Shown: positions 25,271 to 34,258 of the stretch, one piece after another
How positions within the stretch are numbered: position 1 is the stretch's first letter
Layout: each line of letters starts with the position of its first letter
Source: Amycolatopsis sp. FDAARGOS 1241
Lineage (GTDB): Bacteria > Actinomycetota > Actinomycetes > Mycobacteriales > Pseudonocardiaceae
Assembly: GCF_016889705.1 (NCBI RefSeq)
Contig: NZ_CP069526.1
Span: 6,138,001 to 6,202,000 of the forward strand
Reading direction: 5' to 3'
Length of the DNA stretch: 64,000 nucleotides
Notes under the pieces: model-generated
Database searches by the model: none
The model's input: only the letters and a program-made list of their open reading frames with translations
What the model was told of the DNA's origin: nothing
Translations under genes and position numbers: made by a program

Positions 25271-27249
25271 TGCGTCACCTCATTCAGGAGGCGCTGGATT
25301 TCGGACTCCAGCTGCTTCAACTCAGCATCGATCTCCGCAAGCGGGCGCGGCGGCGTATACACATAGAAGTGTCGCGTGAACGGGATCTCATACCCGATCT
25401 TCGTCTTGCTCTCATCGATCCACGCGTCCGGCACGTGCGGAAGCACTTCCCGCTCAAGATATGAGTGAATATCCTCCAGCAAGGGCACGTTCTCATTGTC
25501 CCGCAGATCCGGGTCAGGCAACGGCGAGCCATGCTTGTCGAGCTGCACCTCGCCCTCAGGGTCCGACACCGAAACCGCCGCCCACACTGCCTTCTTCACC
25601 GGAGCCGGCAACGCCGAAAGACCAGCGGAAAGCGCCTCGGACAACAGCTTCGTGAAATCCTGCTTCCGCCATACGACCGGCTGGCCGACCAACGTCCGCA
25701 AGTCGGCAAGCAACGCGGCACGACCCTCGTACTTCGCGAGCGGCTTGGCCACTTCCAGCTCCGCCAGCGCATCCTCCGTGACCTCGAAGCACAGCTTCAA
25801 CGGCCGTTCGACGGTGATGCGCTGGTAACCGAAGTCCGTGGTCGGGAAGACCTTCACCTTGCCATGCAACGGATGTGCCGAGTCCTCGGCTGCCACGAGC
25901 GCCTCTCCATACAGAGAGGTCAGCTCGGCGATCTTGTCGTCCGGCACGAACTTCCGTTTGTCTCCCAACGACTTCCGCATCTTGGACCAGTACTCACGGG
26001 CGTCGAGCAGGATGACCTTGCCCTTGTGTGCCGCATCCTTACGGTTGCTGAGAATCCAGAAGTACGTCGAAATCCCGGTGTTGTAGAACAGCTGATCCGG
26101 CAACGCGACGATCGCCTCGAGAAGATCGTTCTCGAGGATCCACCGTCGGATCTCCGACTCACCGGAACCAGCCGCACCAGTGAACAACGGACTGCCGTTG
26201 AACACGATCGCGATCCGGCTGCCGCCCTCGTCCGGGCGCTTCATGTGGTGGATCATGTGCTGCAGGAACAGCAGCGAACCGTCGTTGATCCGCGGCAGGC
26301 CGGCACCGAACCGGCCGGCGAAGCCGATCTCGGCTTCCTTCTCGACGTCGTCCTTGACCTTCTTCCACTCCACCCCGAACGGCGGGTTCGCGAGCAGGTA
26401 GTTGAACCGCCGGCCGTAGTGCTTGTCGTGGCTGAAGGAGTTGCCGAACTTGATGTTGTCCGCGTCCTCGCCCTTGATCATCATGTCGGAGCGGCAAATC
26501 GCGTAGGACTCGGCGTTGAGCTCCTGGCCGTAGACCTTCACGGTGGCGTCCGGGTTGTGGTCGAGGATGAACTCCTCTGCCGCGGTGAGCATCCCGCCGG
26601 TACCACAAGCCGGGTCGAGCACCGTCTTGACGACGCCGGGCGTGACGAGATCACCGGTGTCCGGCGCGAGGAGCAGGTTCACCATCAGCTTGATGACCTC
26701 GCGCGGGGTGAAGTGCTCACCGGCCGTCTCGTTGGAGATTTCCGAGAACCGCCGGATGAGTTCCTCGAACAGGTAACCCATCTGATGGTTGTCCACCGCG
26801 TCCGGGCTGAGGTCGATCTCCGCGAACTTGCTGGCGACCTGGTAGATGAGGCCCGCGTTGTCGAGACGCGTGAGCTGGACGTCGAACTCGTAGGAGTCGA
26901 AGATCTCCTGCGCGTTGGCGGTGAACCCGCGGATGTACGAGCGGAGGTTCTTCGCGACGTTGTCCTGGTCGCGCACGGAAGCCGCGAAGTCGAGCTTGCT
27001 GGTGTTGACGAAGCTCAGGCCACCAGCGGCACGCTTGAGCATGCCGTCCATGTTCTGGATGCCCTGCTGCTTCCGCTTGTCCTGCTCGGCCAGGACAGCC
27101 TCGCGGGTCGGCGCGAGCACACAGTCCAAGCGGCGCAGGACGGTGAACGGCAGGATCACCTTCCCGTACTCGGACTGCTTGTAGTCGCCGCGCAACAAGT
27201 CGGCCACCGACCAGATGAACCCGGCCAGCTCGGTGTGTTTGCTGCTCAC
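25267..27249 (-). CDS. hsdM: Type I restriction enzyme, methyltransferase subunit
   Basis: The 660-residue HsdM is a gamma-class adenine-N6 methyltransferase. The N-terminal HsdM_N domain (FIWSVADLLRGDYKQSEYG) is followed by the SAM-binding motif LDPACGTGGML and catalytic NPPF at Asn288. The C-terminal part is longer than the classic 500-530 residues and ends in a helical tail (AEIDAELKQLESEIQRLLNE) that probably contacts HsdS. The GTG start has GAGGGG about 7 bases upstream. It lies 67 bases downstream of the other methyltransferase gene and overlaps hsdS by 4 bases. With HsdS it should protect host DNA and guide HsdR. Confidence 0.95.
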   Translation of the reverse strand: MSSKHTELAGFIWSVADLLRGDYKQSEYGKVILPFTVLRRLDCVLAPTREAVLAEQDKRKQQGIQNMDGMLKRAAGGLSFVNTSKLDFAASVRDQDNVAKNLRSYIRGFTANAQEIFDSYEFDVQLTRLDNAGLIYQVASKFAEIDLSPDAVDNHQMGYLFEELIRRFSEISNETAGEHFTPREVIKLMVNLLLAPDTGDLVTPGVVKTVLDPACGTGGMLTAAEEFILDHNPDATVKVYGQELNAESYAICRSDMMIKGEDADNIKFGNSFSHDKHYGRRFNYLLANPPFGVEWKKVKDDVEKEAEIGFAGRFGAGLPRINDGSLLFLQHMIHHMKRPDEGGSRIAIVFNGSPLFTGAAGSGESEIRRWILENDLLEAIVALPDQLFYNTGISTYFWILSNRKDAAHKGKVILLDAREYWSKMRKSLGDKRKFVPDDKIAELTSLYGEALVAAEDSAHPLHGKVKVFPTTDFGYQRITVERPLKLCFEVTEDALAELEVAKPLAKYEGRAALLADLRTLVGQPVVWRKQDFTKLLSEALSAGLSALPAPVKKAVWAAVSVSDPEGEVQLDKHGSPLPDPDLRDNENVPLLEDIHSYLEREVLPHVPDAWIDESKTKIGYEIPFTRHFYVYTPPRPLAEIDAELKQLESEIQRLLNEVTQ

Positions 27250-27316
27250 TTACGTCCCCTCGGGGTGGTGCTCGTCGTCCTGGACATGTCTGTATACCTG
27301 TCGTCGCGCATCGTCA

Positions 27317-29245
27317 TCATGTTGCAGGTTTCCGGGCCGATCGTTCGGCCGGGGTCAGTGCGCCGGCCGCCAGGCCGTCGGTCAAGGACTGGGTCAGCTC
27401 GTGGCCCAGGTTCGAGGCCCGAGCCAGGGTCGCGTCGAAGCGAGCGAGCAGCTCGAACGCGGCGGCGTATTTTCGCTGCTCAGCGATAGGTGTGCGAGGT
27501 ACCTCGACCCGGCGGACGTCGATGCGGCGCGTCCCGGACATCGTCGACGCGAACCGCAGCGAGCCTCTGCTCCTGAGAAATCCGGCGAGGAACCACGAGT
27601 CGATCTGGTTCGGATCCGGCCGCAACAACTGGACGTGCGGCCCCAGGGCTGCGCCCGCCTCGGTGACGACGACCGCGGCCGCACTCGTCAAGACCGTCGG
27701 GACAAGGACGTCACCGGGGAGGACCGCGATGCACGCCGCCTCAGCTGCGATACGGCCGGCGGGCGGTTCACCCGAAATGATGTCGCGCGCGGTGTAGACA
27801 GGTAGCCCCTCACCGCCGGGCTGAACCTCCATACGCGCCGTCTGCTGCCGGAGGCTCACCGCCCCGGAGCGTTGCAGCTCGCCGATCGAGACCGTGGCCT
27901 TCGGACTGGCATCCGCAAGCGTCGGTTGCACATCCGGCAGAAGCTCGGCAAGCTCGGCGAGAAGTTTGGCAAACGAACGCTGAGTGGTGCGCAAAGCCGT
28001 GACATCCAGATCCGCAGCCGCGCGCAGGTAGCGCGCAGGGGTTAGGTCCACCTCGTCGTCCAGAAGATCGATCACCGACCGCACGGTGTGTCGGCCCGGT
28101 GCTTCAGCGACCGTTCCAGGGCCGGCCACGAAGTTCGCCCACACCGGATCGACGCGTTCCCGCAGAGCCGGCCAACCGACCTCATCGATTCTCTGAGCCA
28201 ATCCAGCCGTGCCGTCGATGAACAACACGCGGGCGTCGGGCGTCTGCTCTGCGGGCTGCTCCAGGATCCACAGCTGCAGCGAAAGTCCCAGCGGTGGTGC
28301 CGCGCCCGCCGGAAGTTGGACGATCGCCCGCACGGCACCTCGACGGAGCAGCTCGGCACGAATGGGCCGACCCGATCGCCGCGACGCGGCAGCAGGCGGC
28401 ATCAACAGCACGGCCCGACCGCCGCGACGCAGATGAGCGAGGCAGTGCTGCACCCAGGCCAACTCCGATTCGCCCTTCGGCGGGAGGCCGAAAGCCCAGC
28501 GTTGGTCGTAGGCCAGCTCCTCCGCGCCCCAGTTGCGGTCGTTGAAGGGAGGGTTGCAGACCACGGCGTCGGCGCGCAGCTCGGGGAAGGCGTCGCGGCG
28601 GAGTGAGTCACCGGTTTCAATCGTGGAATCTGCGCCGCTGAACGCGAGCCGCACGGTGGCGAGGCGCGCGAGCGGCGCGTCGAACTCCTGGCCCAAGACT
28701 GCGATATCGGGTTTCGCCTGCGCCGCGGCCCGCAACACCGAGCCCAGGCCGCACGCGGGGTCGAACAGCGAGCCGCCGAGCGGAGCGGCCAGGCCGACCA
28801 TGAACTCGGCAAGTTCCGGCGTGGTCACAGCCATCGTTCGCCAGTTCGCGGTGACGAACCGTCCGCACAGTTCGTCGAACGCAGACTCGGCTCCCCCGTC
28901 GGCGGCGAGCGCGTCCAGCGCCTCACGGGTGCGTTTGTCCAGGTCCGTGGCCGGTTGCCGGCCGGCCAGGTACTCACCCGCCGCCGCGACGCGGTCGACG
29001 ACCGAGTCGGAGCCGGAGTCGGCAAGTCGTTGCCAGACCAGCTCCCGGGCCGACTCAGCGCCAAGTTTCCCCTGGTCCTCGAGCCAAGTCAGAATCTCCG
29101 CCGACCGGAAGCGCGGACTGGTGTCCGTCCCGTCGATCGGCTGGGGGAAGTCGGTGAACCGCTTCCGCCAGTTGCTCACGGCGGCGCGGCCCACACCGGC
29201 GAGCCGGGCGATCTCGGCCGCCGTCACCTCAGACTCGTCAGCCAC
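27317..29245 (-). CDS. HTH-containing N6-adenine methyltransferase with S-like C-terminal domain
   Basis: The 642-residue protein is a second adenine methyltransferase of HsdM type. The first 60 residues form a helix-turn-helix (AEIARLAGVGRAAVSNWRKR). The core has FDPACGLGSVL and catalytic NPPFND (Asn231). The last 200 residues resemble an HsdS recognition half (LPVYTARDIISGE, EVPRTPIAEQRKYAAAFELL). It may therefore recognise and methylate DNA on its own. GTG 29245 is chosen from AGGAGGG 4-5 bases upstream; the open frame continues upstream without a ribosome site or similarity. It is the first gene of the leftward unit. Its methylation might be the modification that Mrr/SNF2 or the Mre11-Rad50 pair reads; that is speculation. 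Confidence 0.85.
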   Translation of the reverse strand: MADESEVTAAEIARLAGVGRAAVSNWRKRFTDFPQPIDGTDTSPRFRSAEILTWLEDQGKLGAESARELVWQRLADSGSDSVVDRVAAAGEYLAGRQPATDLDKRTREALDALAADGGAESAFDELCGRFVTANWRTMAVTTPELAEFMVGLAAPLGGSLFDPACGLGSVLRAAAQAKPDIAVLGQEFDAPLARLATVRLAFSGADSTIETGDSLRRDAFPELRADAVVCNPPFNDRNWGAEELAYDQRWAFGLPPKGESELAWVQHCLAHLRRGGRAVLLMPPAAASRRSGRPIRAELLRRGAVRAIVQLPAGAAPPLGLSLQLWILEQPAEQTPDARVLFIDGTAGLAQRIDEVGWPALRERVDPVWANFVAGPGTVAEAPGRHTVRSVIDLLDDEVDLTPARYLRAAADLDVTALRTTQRSFAKLLAELAELLPDVQPTLADASPKATVSIGELQRSGAVSLRQQTARMEVQPGGEGLPVYTARDIISGEPPAGRIAAEAACIAVLPGDVLVPTVLTSAAAVVVTEAGAALGPHVQLLRPDPNQIDSWFLAGFLRSRGSLRFASTMSGTRRIDVRRVEVPRTPIAEQRKYAAAFELLARFDATLARASNLGHELTQSLTDGLAAGALTPAERSARKPAT

Positions 29246-29427
29246 GTATCCCTCCTCAGTCGATTTGCCGGTGAACTTACCATACCTCGCAACCAGCTGT
29301 TGACATCGTTCACAGCCAATGCTCTCATTGACTGCGTCACCGAACGCAGGGCCGATGGCACTGCCGAAGACTTCTGAGCCGCGGCGGGCCCAGCATCCGG
29401 CCGACGCACAGAACCAAGGAGGTAGCC
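29246..29427. promoter_or_regulatory. Divergent promoter region at the centre of the island
   Basis: These 182 bases separate the leftward restriction unit from the rightward sigma unit and must carry both promoters. A plus-strand TTGACA occurs at 29300-29305, with only a weak -10 match downstream. The left part near 29270-29285 is AT-rich (TATGGTAAGTT on the minus strand), suggesting a -10 for the leftward unit. The sigma factor encoded next door could act on either. Confidence 0.4.
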
Positions 29428-29526
29428 ATGTGTTCCCCGCCGCGCGACGTGTTCTCCGCGAACTTGCTCGGCCCTCAGTCCGCGGGCCGTCCACGCAACG
29501 AACAAGCGCTGACGACATGCCCGTGA
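29428..29526 (+). CDS. 32-codon leader ORF, coupled to the sigma factor gene
   Basis: ATG 29428 follows a very strong ribosome site (AGGAGGT at 29418-29424). The ORF encodes 32 residues, and its TGA overlaps the likely ATG of the sigma gene (TGATG). The peptide, starting MCSPPRDVF and ending in TTCP, matches nothing I know. The best ribosome site of the unit serves this ORF rather than the sigma gene, so sigma synthesis probably depends on its translation. It could be a regulatory leader, or the sigma gene may simply start at 29517 and this is chance. Confidence 0.4.
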   Translation: MCSPPRDVFSANLLGPQSAGRPRNEQALTTCP

Positions 29527-30092
29527 TGACCGAGGCCAGCACCGACCTGGAACCGGTCGCCAAAGCCGCGGGTGCGGGCGATCAAGAAGCGATCGCGACG
29601 CTGCTGGCTTGCATCCAGCCCAAGGTCATCCGCTACTGCCGGGCCCGGATCAACTCTGCCCGCCAGGGCTACGCCTCAGCCGACGACGTGGCACAGGACG
29701 TACTGCTCGCGGTGTTCACCGCGCTCCCCTCCTACCGCGACACCGGCGGAACCTTCCTCGCCTTCGTCTTCGGTATCGCGGCCCACAAGGTCGCGGATTT
29801 CCACCGGAAGCGGCAACGCGACCGCGCCACCACAACCGCGGAGATCCCCGAGCGGACGGACGACGGCGACAGCCCGGAGCAGGCGGTGCTGCAAGCCGAA
29901 ATGCGGCACATGGCGCAGGAACTGCTCAGCACCTTGCCGGACGCGCACCAGGAAATCCTCGTCCACCGCGTGATCGGCGAAATGAGCTCCGAGCAAGTCG
30001 CCGAACTCCTGTCCTCCACGCCCGGCGCCGTCCGGGTCGCGCAGCACCGTGCCCTCGCCAAGCTCCGACGCCGGCTGTCCACCCGGCGATGA
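29526..30092 (+). CDS. ECF-type RNA polymerase sigma factor, ShbA-like
   Basis: The 188-residue sigma factor has region 2 (ADDVAQDVLLAVFTALPSY, then FVFGIAAHKVADFHRKRQRD) and region 4 (LPDAHQEILVHRVIGEMSSE, then ALAKLRRRL). The sequence resembles ShbA of Streptomyces, a group 4 sigma that drives the principal sigma gene. This copy sits in an island beside DNA-processing genes, so it is probably a paralogue directing a local regulon. The start is ATG 29526, overlapping the leader ORF stop; ATG 29517 is possible. No anti-sigma gene is visible. It heads the unit with the Mre11- and Rad50-like genes, 23 bases before the next start. Confidence 0.88.
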   Translation: MTEASTDLEPVAKAAGAGDQEAIATLLACIQPKVIRYCRARINSARQGYASADDVAQDVLLAVFTALPSYRDTGGTFLAFVFGIAAHKVADFHRKRQRDRATTTAEIPERTDDGDSPEQAVLQAEMRHMAQELLSTLPDAHQEILVHRVIGEMSSEQVAELLSSTPGAVRVAQHRALAKLRRRLSTRR

Positions 30093-30115
30093 CCCCACGG
30101 ACCAAGGAGGCAACC

Positions 30116-31234
30116 ATGCGTTTCCTGCACACCGCCGACTGGCAGCTGGGCATGACCCGGCATTTCCTTTCCGCGGAAGCACAAGCCCGGTTCTCCGACG
30201 CCCGCCTCGCGGCCATTCGGGAGATCGGAAAGATCGCCGCCGAGCAGGGGTGCGAATTCGTCGTCGTCTGCGGCGACGTATTCGACGCGAACCTGCTCAG
30301 CCCGCAGGTCGTCGGGCGCGCGCTCGAGGCGATGCGGTCGATTCCGGTCCCGGTCTACCTGCTGCCGGGCAACCACGACACGATCGACGCCGGGTCCGTG
30401 TACCGCTCGGCGCCGTTCACCCGCGGCTGCCCGCCGAACGTGCACGTGCTGGCGGAGCCCGGCGTGCACGAGGTCGCGTCGGGCGTCGAGCTGGTCGCGG
30501 CGCCGTTGAAGGTCAAGCATCCGCTCACCGACCTTCCCGGCAACCAGTGCGCGACGTTGACCGCGCGGACCGGCGTCCGACGGATCCTCGTCGGGCACGG
30601 CGCGGTCGACTCCCTCAGCCCGGACCCGGGAAACCCGGCGACTATCCGCGTCGGAGCCTTGGCCGATGCGTTGTCCGACGGGCGGGTTCACTACGTCGCA
30701 CTCGGCGACCGGCACTCCACAACGCAGGTCGACGGCCTGGCGATCTGGTATTCCGGCGCGCCCGAGCCGACCGATTTCACCGAGACAGATCCGGGCAACG
30801 TTCTCGTCGTCGACCTCGATCGCGACCTCGAAGCCAAGGTGACGAGCCACCGGATCGGCACGTGGTCCTTCCTCGCGGCGGAACGGCATCTCAACAGCGC
30901 GGCCGAGGTCGAGGAGTTCGGCCGCTGGCTGGCCGGGTTCCCGGACAAGGACCGCACGGTCCTGAAGCTCGGACTGGTGGGAACCCTCAGCGTCGGCGCA
31001 CACGCACAGCTCGAGGACCTGATCGAGAAGCACCGCGAGGTCTTCGCGTCGCTCGAGGTGCCCGGGCGACGCTCCGATCTTGCCGTGCTCGCCGGCGACC
31101 AGGACTTCGCCGAACTCGGCCTGTCCGGATTCGCGGCGACCGCCATGACGGAACTCGTCGGCGCAGCCGCCGGCGATCCCACCGCGCAAGACGCACTCAG
31201 CCTGCTCTACCGACTCGTCAGGAGCGAAGCATGA
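30116..31234 (+). CDS. Mre11/SbcD-like metallophosphoesterase nuclease
   Basis: The 372-residue protein is a calcineurin-fold DNA nuclease of the Mre11/SbcD group. Its motifs are FLHTADWQLGM (Asp8; Gln10 where classical Mre11 has His), CGDVFD (Asp54), PGNHD (residues 85-88), VGHG and GDRHS. The Gln in motif I also occurs, to my memory, in a branch of Mre11-like actinobacterial proteins, so activity is likely but metal coordination may differ. A cap region with LEDLIEKH helices follows. A strong ribosome site (AAGGAGG) precedes the ATG, and the stop overlaps the ATPase start (ATGA), so the two proteins are almost surely one nuclease-ATPase complex acting on DNA ends or structures. Confidence 0.9.
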   Translation: MRFLHTADWQLGMTRHFLSAEAQARFSDARLAAIREIGKIAAEQGCEFVVVCGDVFDANLLSPQVVGRALEAMRSIPVPVYLLPGNHDTIDAGSVYRSAPFTRGCPPNVHVLAEPGVHEVASGVELVAAPLKVKHPLTDLPGNQCATLTARTGVRRILVGHGAVDSLSPDPGNPATIRVGALADALSDGRVHYVALGDRHSTTQVDGLAIWYSGAPEPTDFTETDPGNVLVVDLDRDLEAKVTSHRIGTWSFLAAERHLNSAAEVEEFGRWLAGFPDKDRTVLKLGLVGTLSVGAHAQLEDLIEKHREVFASLEVPGRRSDLAVLAGDQDFAELGLSGFAATAMTELVGAAAGDPTAQDALSLLYRLVRSEA

Positions 31235-34110
31235 AGATCCACTACGTCCACCTGCGAAACTTCCGCGGTGTCACCGACCGGCGGGTGGACTTCGCCGAGT
31301 CCGGCGTCACCGTTGTCGAAGGCGTCAACGAAGCCGGCAAGTCCAGCATGATCGAGGCGATCGACCTGCTGCTCAAGCACCCGGACGGGTCCAAGAGCAG
31401 CCAGGTGCTCGCGGTCCGGCCGAGAAGCGTCGATGCCGCACCGGAAGTCGAAGCCGAGATCACCGCTGGTAAATACCGCTTCGTCTTCGGCAAGCGCTGG
31501 TGCAAACACCCGCGAACCACGTTGCGCATGATCGAGCCCGCACCGGCCGACCTGGTCGGCCGCGAGGCGCACGACCGGGTGCAGGAGATGGTCAAGGAAA
31601 CGCTCGACGACGGCTTGTGGGCCGCGTTGCGGGTCGCGCAGAACGAGCCGATCAGCCAGAGCGCGCTGGGCGGCAACGATGCCTTGATGCGCGCACTGGA
31701 CGCGGCGGCCGGCGGCGCCCGGGAGACCGGCCGCGAGTCCTCGCTCTTCGAGCGGGTCGAACGGGAGTACCTGAAGTACTACACGCCGGGCGGCAAGGCG
31801 AAGGCCGAGTTGAAGGCCGCCGCTGAGCAACGCGAGGAGGCCAAGCGAGTGGCGGCAGCCGAAGAAGAATCCCTGCGCGAGGTCGAGCGCGACGTGGAAC
31901 GGCACGCCGAACTGACCCGTGAGCTGACCAGCCTCAGTGCCGAGTTGGTTGAGCAGAAGGAAGAACTGGCCGAGTGGGTCGGACGGAAGAGTGCACTGGA
32001 CGAGCGGCGCGCGCTCGTCGAAACGTTGTCCAGCCGACTCGCCGTCGTGTCGGCAGAGACCGACGCAGCCGAAGTGGCCGTAGCGACGCGGCACGAACTC
32101 GTGGCGGCCATCGCCGCTCAAGAGCATTCGGCGGCAGAAATCCTTGAAGAAGCCGCGCAGGCGCAAGTCACCGCGGATGCGGCGCAGGCGCTGGCCCGAG
32201 ACGCCGAGCTCACGTTGAACGCCGCCACCCAGGCTGCGGAGCGCGCCGAAAGCGAGGAACGTCGAGCTGCCGAGCACGTCCGCTACCTCCATGACAAGGC
32301 GGAACTCGACGACCTCACGCGGCGCGCATCACGAGCCGAGGAGGCGATTGAGCAGCGCAACGCCGCGGAAGCCTTCCTCGCCATCTGCACCCTGGACGAA
32401 CCCGGCTTCGCAGCCCTCGAAGCCGCATACGCCGCGAGCCGGGAAGCGCTCGCGGTTCTCGAAGCCGGCGCACCGACACTCGAACTCGAAGCGCTCGCCC
32501 GGCTCGAAGTATCCCTCAACGGGGAGCCGGCCACATTCGAAGTCGGCGACGTGCGGTCCGAACCAGTCACCGACACGCTCGAACTCGTCTTCCCCGAGCA
32601 AGCACTGCTCCGCATCGGGCTGGGCAATGGTCAGGATCTCAAACTCGCGGCCGACGAAGCCGAGGCCGATTTTCGGCGCTGTTGTGCCGATGCGGCTGTC
32701 GAGGGAATCGCCGAAGCGCGCAACGTGATCGCCAAGCGCCGTGCCGTGGAAAGCGACCGGCTCACGGCCCAGCAGGCGTTGAAACTGGCTTTGGACGACA
32801 GGCTGCTCGACGACATCCGCAGCGACCGCGTTCGCCTTTCCGCCCGTATCAACAGCTATACCACCTCCGACGAGCGACCAGGCGATCTCGCAACTGCCGT
32901 GGCGACCGAACTCGACGCCCGCAAGCAGACCGAGTCCGCTCGCCGGAAGGCTTCCGACGCAGCGACCCGCCACCAGGACCTTCTCGCAGCCGGGACAGAA
33001 GCGAACAACAACGCCATCGCACTGCGCACGCAGTCCGGTTCCGCGCAGGAGCAGCTGCTGCTGATGCGCGACCGACTGGCAACCGCCCGCGCCGACGCGC
33101 CCGACGATTCGTTGACCGAACGCCTGACCAACTGCGAAGACACCCGCTCCGCTGCCCGTCTGGCGCTCGCGGCTGCGGAGGCCGACCTCGCCTCGCAAGA
33201 TCCGGAAACCGTCGAGGCGAGGTTGACGGCGACGCAAGCCTGGGGCGAGCGACTCGAAGAAGACCACCGGTCGCGGACGTCCGACCTGACCAAACTCCAG
33301 GGACGGCTCGAACTGGCCGGGACGGAGGGTCGCCAAGATCGATTCGACAGGGCGCAGGCAGCCTGGAGCGAGGCGGAAAGGCGGTATGACAGCGCGCACC
33401 GCCGCAGCAGTGCGGCCAGTTGCCTGTTCACGACGCTGCGCACCGCGCGCGAAACAGCCAAGCAGACTTACGTCCAGCCGTTCCGCGACCAGCTGGAACG
33501 GCTCGGCCGCATCGTTTTCGGGCCGACGCTCAAGCTGGGCATCGACAGCGACCTCCGGATCGCCAACCGGACGCTCGAAAACATCACCGTCGGCTACGAC
33601 GATCTGTCCACCGGCACCCGCGAACAGCTCTGCATCATCACGCGGCTCGCCTGTGCCGCGATGATCGATCCGGCCGACGGTGCGCCGGTGATCATCGACG
33701 ACGCCTTGGGCCACACCGATCCGGAACGGCTTGCACGGATGGGCGCGGTGTTCACCGCGGCGAACACCCAGTCGCAAGTCATCGTGCTGACGTGCACCCC
33801 GGAGCGTTACCGCCGAGTAGGCAACGCCAAGGTTGTGCCCGTCCGGCCCTGCCGGAGCACCGCCGTCGAGGCTCCTTCCGGGCACGCGCTTCCTGACGGT
33901 CCGGAGGACGCGATTCTGGCGTGTCTCGACCGGGCAACCGGGCCGCTCGGAAAAGCCGATCTCATTCGACTCTCCGGAATCGACGAAACGCAGTGGACGC
34001 CGACCATTCGAGCACTCGTCGACCAGGAGAAGATCGTCAAAACGGGCGACCGCCGCGGAACGCTTTACCACCCGAAGTGGCAAGCGCCGGGTGCGGAACT
34101 TGCGTCGTGA
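31231..34110 (+). CDS. Rad50/SbcC-like SMC-type ATPase with C-terminal winged helix
   Basis: The 959-residue partner of the Mre11-like nuclease begins with MKIHYVHLRNFRG and Walker A GVNEAGKSS (Lys37), then long alanine- and glutamate-rich coiled coils. It closes with the ABC signature DDLSTGTREQL and Walker B VIIDDALGHTD. I see no CxxC zinc hook between the coil arms (RRCCAD is not of that type), so the apex must differ from classical Rad50. After the ATPase, residues about 880-959 form an extra winged-helix-like domain (ILACLDRATGPLGKADLI to GTLYHPKW), unusual in SbcC. It likely senses or tethers foreign or damaged DNA. A defence role rests on context. Confidence 0.9.
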   Translation: MKIHYVHLRNFRGVTDRRVDFAESGVTVVEGVNEAGKSSMIEAIDLLLKHPDGSKSSQVLAVRPRSVDAAPEVEAEITAGKYRFVFGKRWCKHPRTTLRMIEPAPADLVGREAHDRVQEMVKETLDDGLWAALRVAQNEPISQSALGGNDALMRALDAAAGGARETGRESSLFERVEREYLKYYTPGGKAKAELKAAAEQREEAKRVAAAEEESLREVERDVERHAELTRELTSLSAELVEQKEELAEWVGRKSALDERRALVETLSSRLAVVSAETDAAEVAVATRHELVAAIAAQEHSAAEILEEAAQAQVTADAAQALARDAELTLNAATQAAERAESEERRAAEHVRYLHDKAELDDLTRRASRAEEAIEQRNAAEAFLAICTLDEPGFAALEAAYAASREALAVLEAGAPTLELEALARLEVSLNGEPATFEVGDVRSEPVTDTLELVFPEQALLRIGLGNGQDLKLAADEAEADFRRCCADAAVEGIAEARNVIAKRRAVESDRLTAQQALKLALDDRLLDDIRSDRVRLSARINSYTTSDERPGDLATAVATELDARKQTESARRKASDAATRHQDLLAAGTEANNNAIALRTQSGSAQEQLLLMRDRLATARADAPDDSLTERLTNCEDTRSAARLALAAAEADLASQDPETVEARLTATQAWGERLEEDHRSRTSDLTKLQGRLELAGTEGRQDRFDRAQAAWSEAERRYDSAHRRSSAASCLFTTLRTARETAKQTYVQPFRDQLERLGRIVFGPTLKLGIDSDLRIANRTLENITVGYDDLSTGTREQLCIITRLACAAMIDPADGAPVIIDDALGHTDPERLARMGAVFTAANTQSQVIVLTCTPERYRRVGNAKVVPVRPCRSTAVEAPSGHALPDGPEDAILACLDRATGPLGKADLIRLSGIDETQWTPTIRALVDQEKIVKTGDRRGTLYHPKWQAPGAELAS

Positions 34111-34258
34111 GGCTCTTCGGCCGGGTTTGCCGCACGGCGGGCCTCTTGGCCACCCGCCGCGCGGCAAGCCCTGACCGCGACGTGCTGATCGCGCGGGACC
34201 GCGGGCGCTTACGCCGGGCACGGGGCTCGCGACCGCGCTTGAGGACCGGGCCATGTGT

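Noticed and set aside
29246..29563. Upstream extension of the HTH-methyltransferase to 29563
   Set aside because: The extra residues have no similarity and overlap the divergent leader ORF; AGGAGGG before GTG 29245 decides the start.
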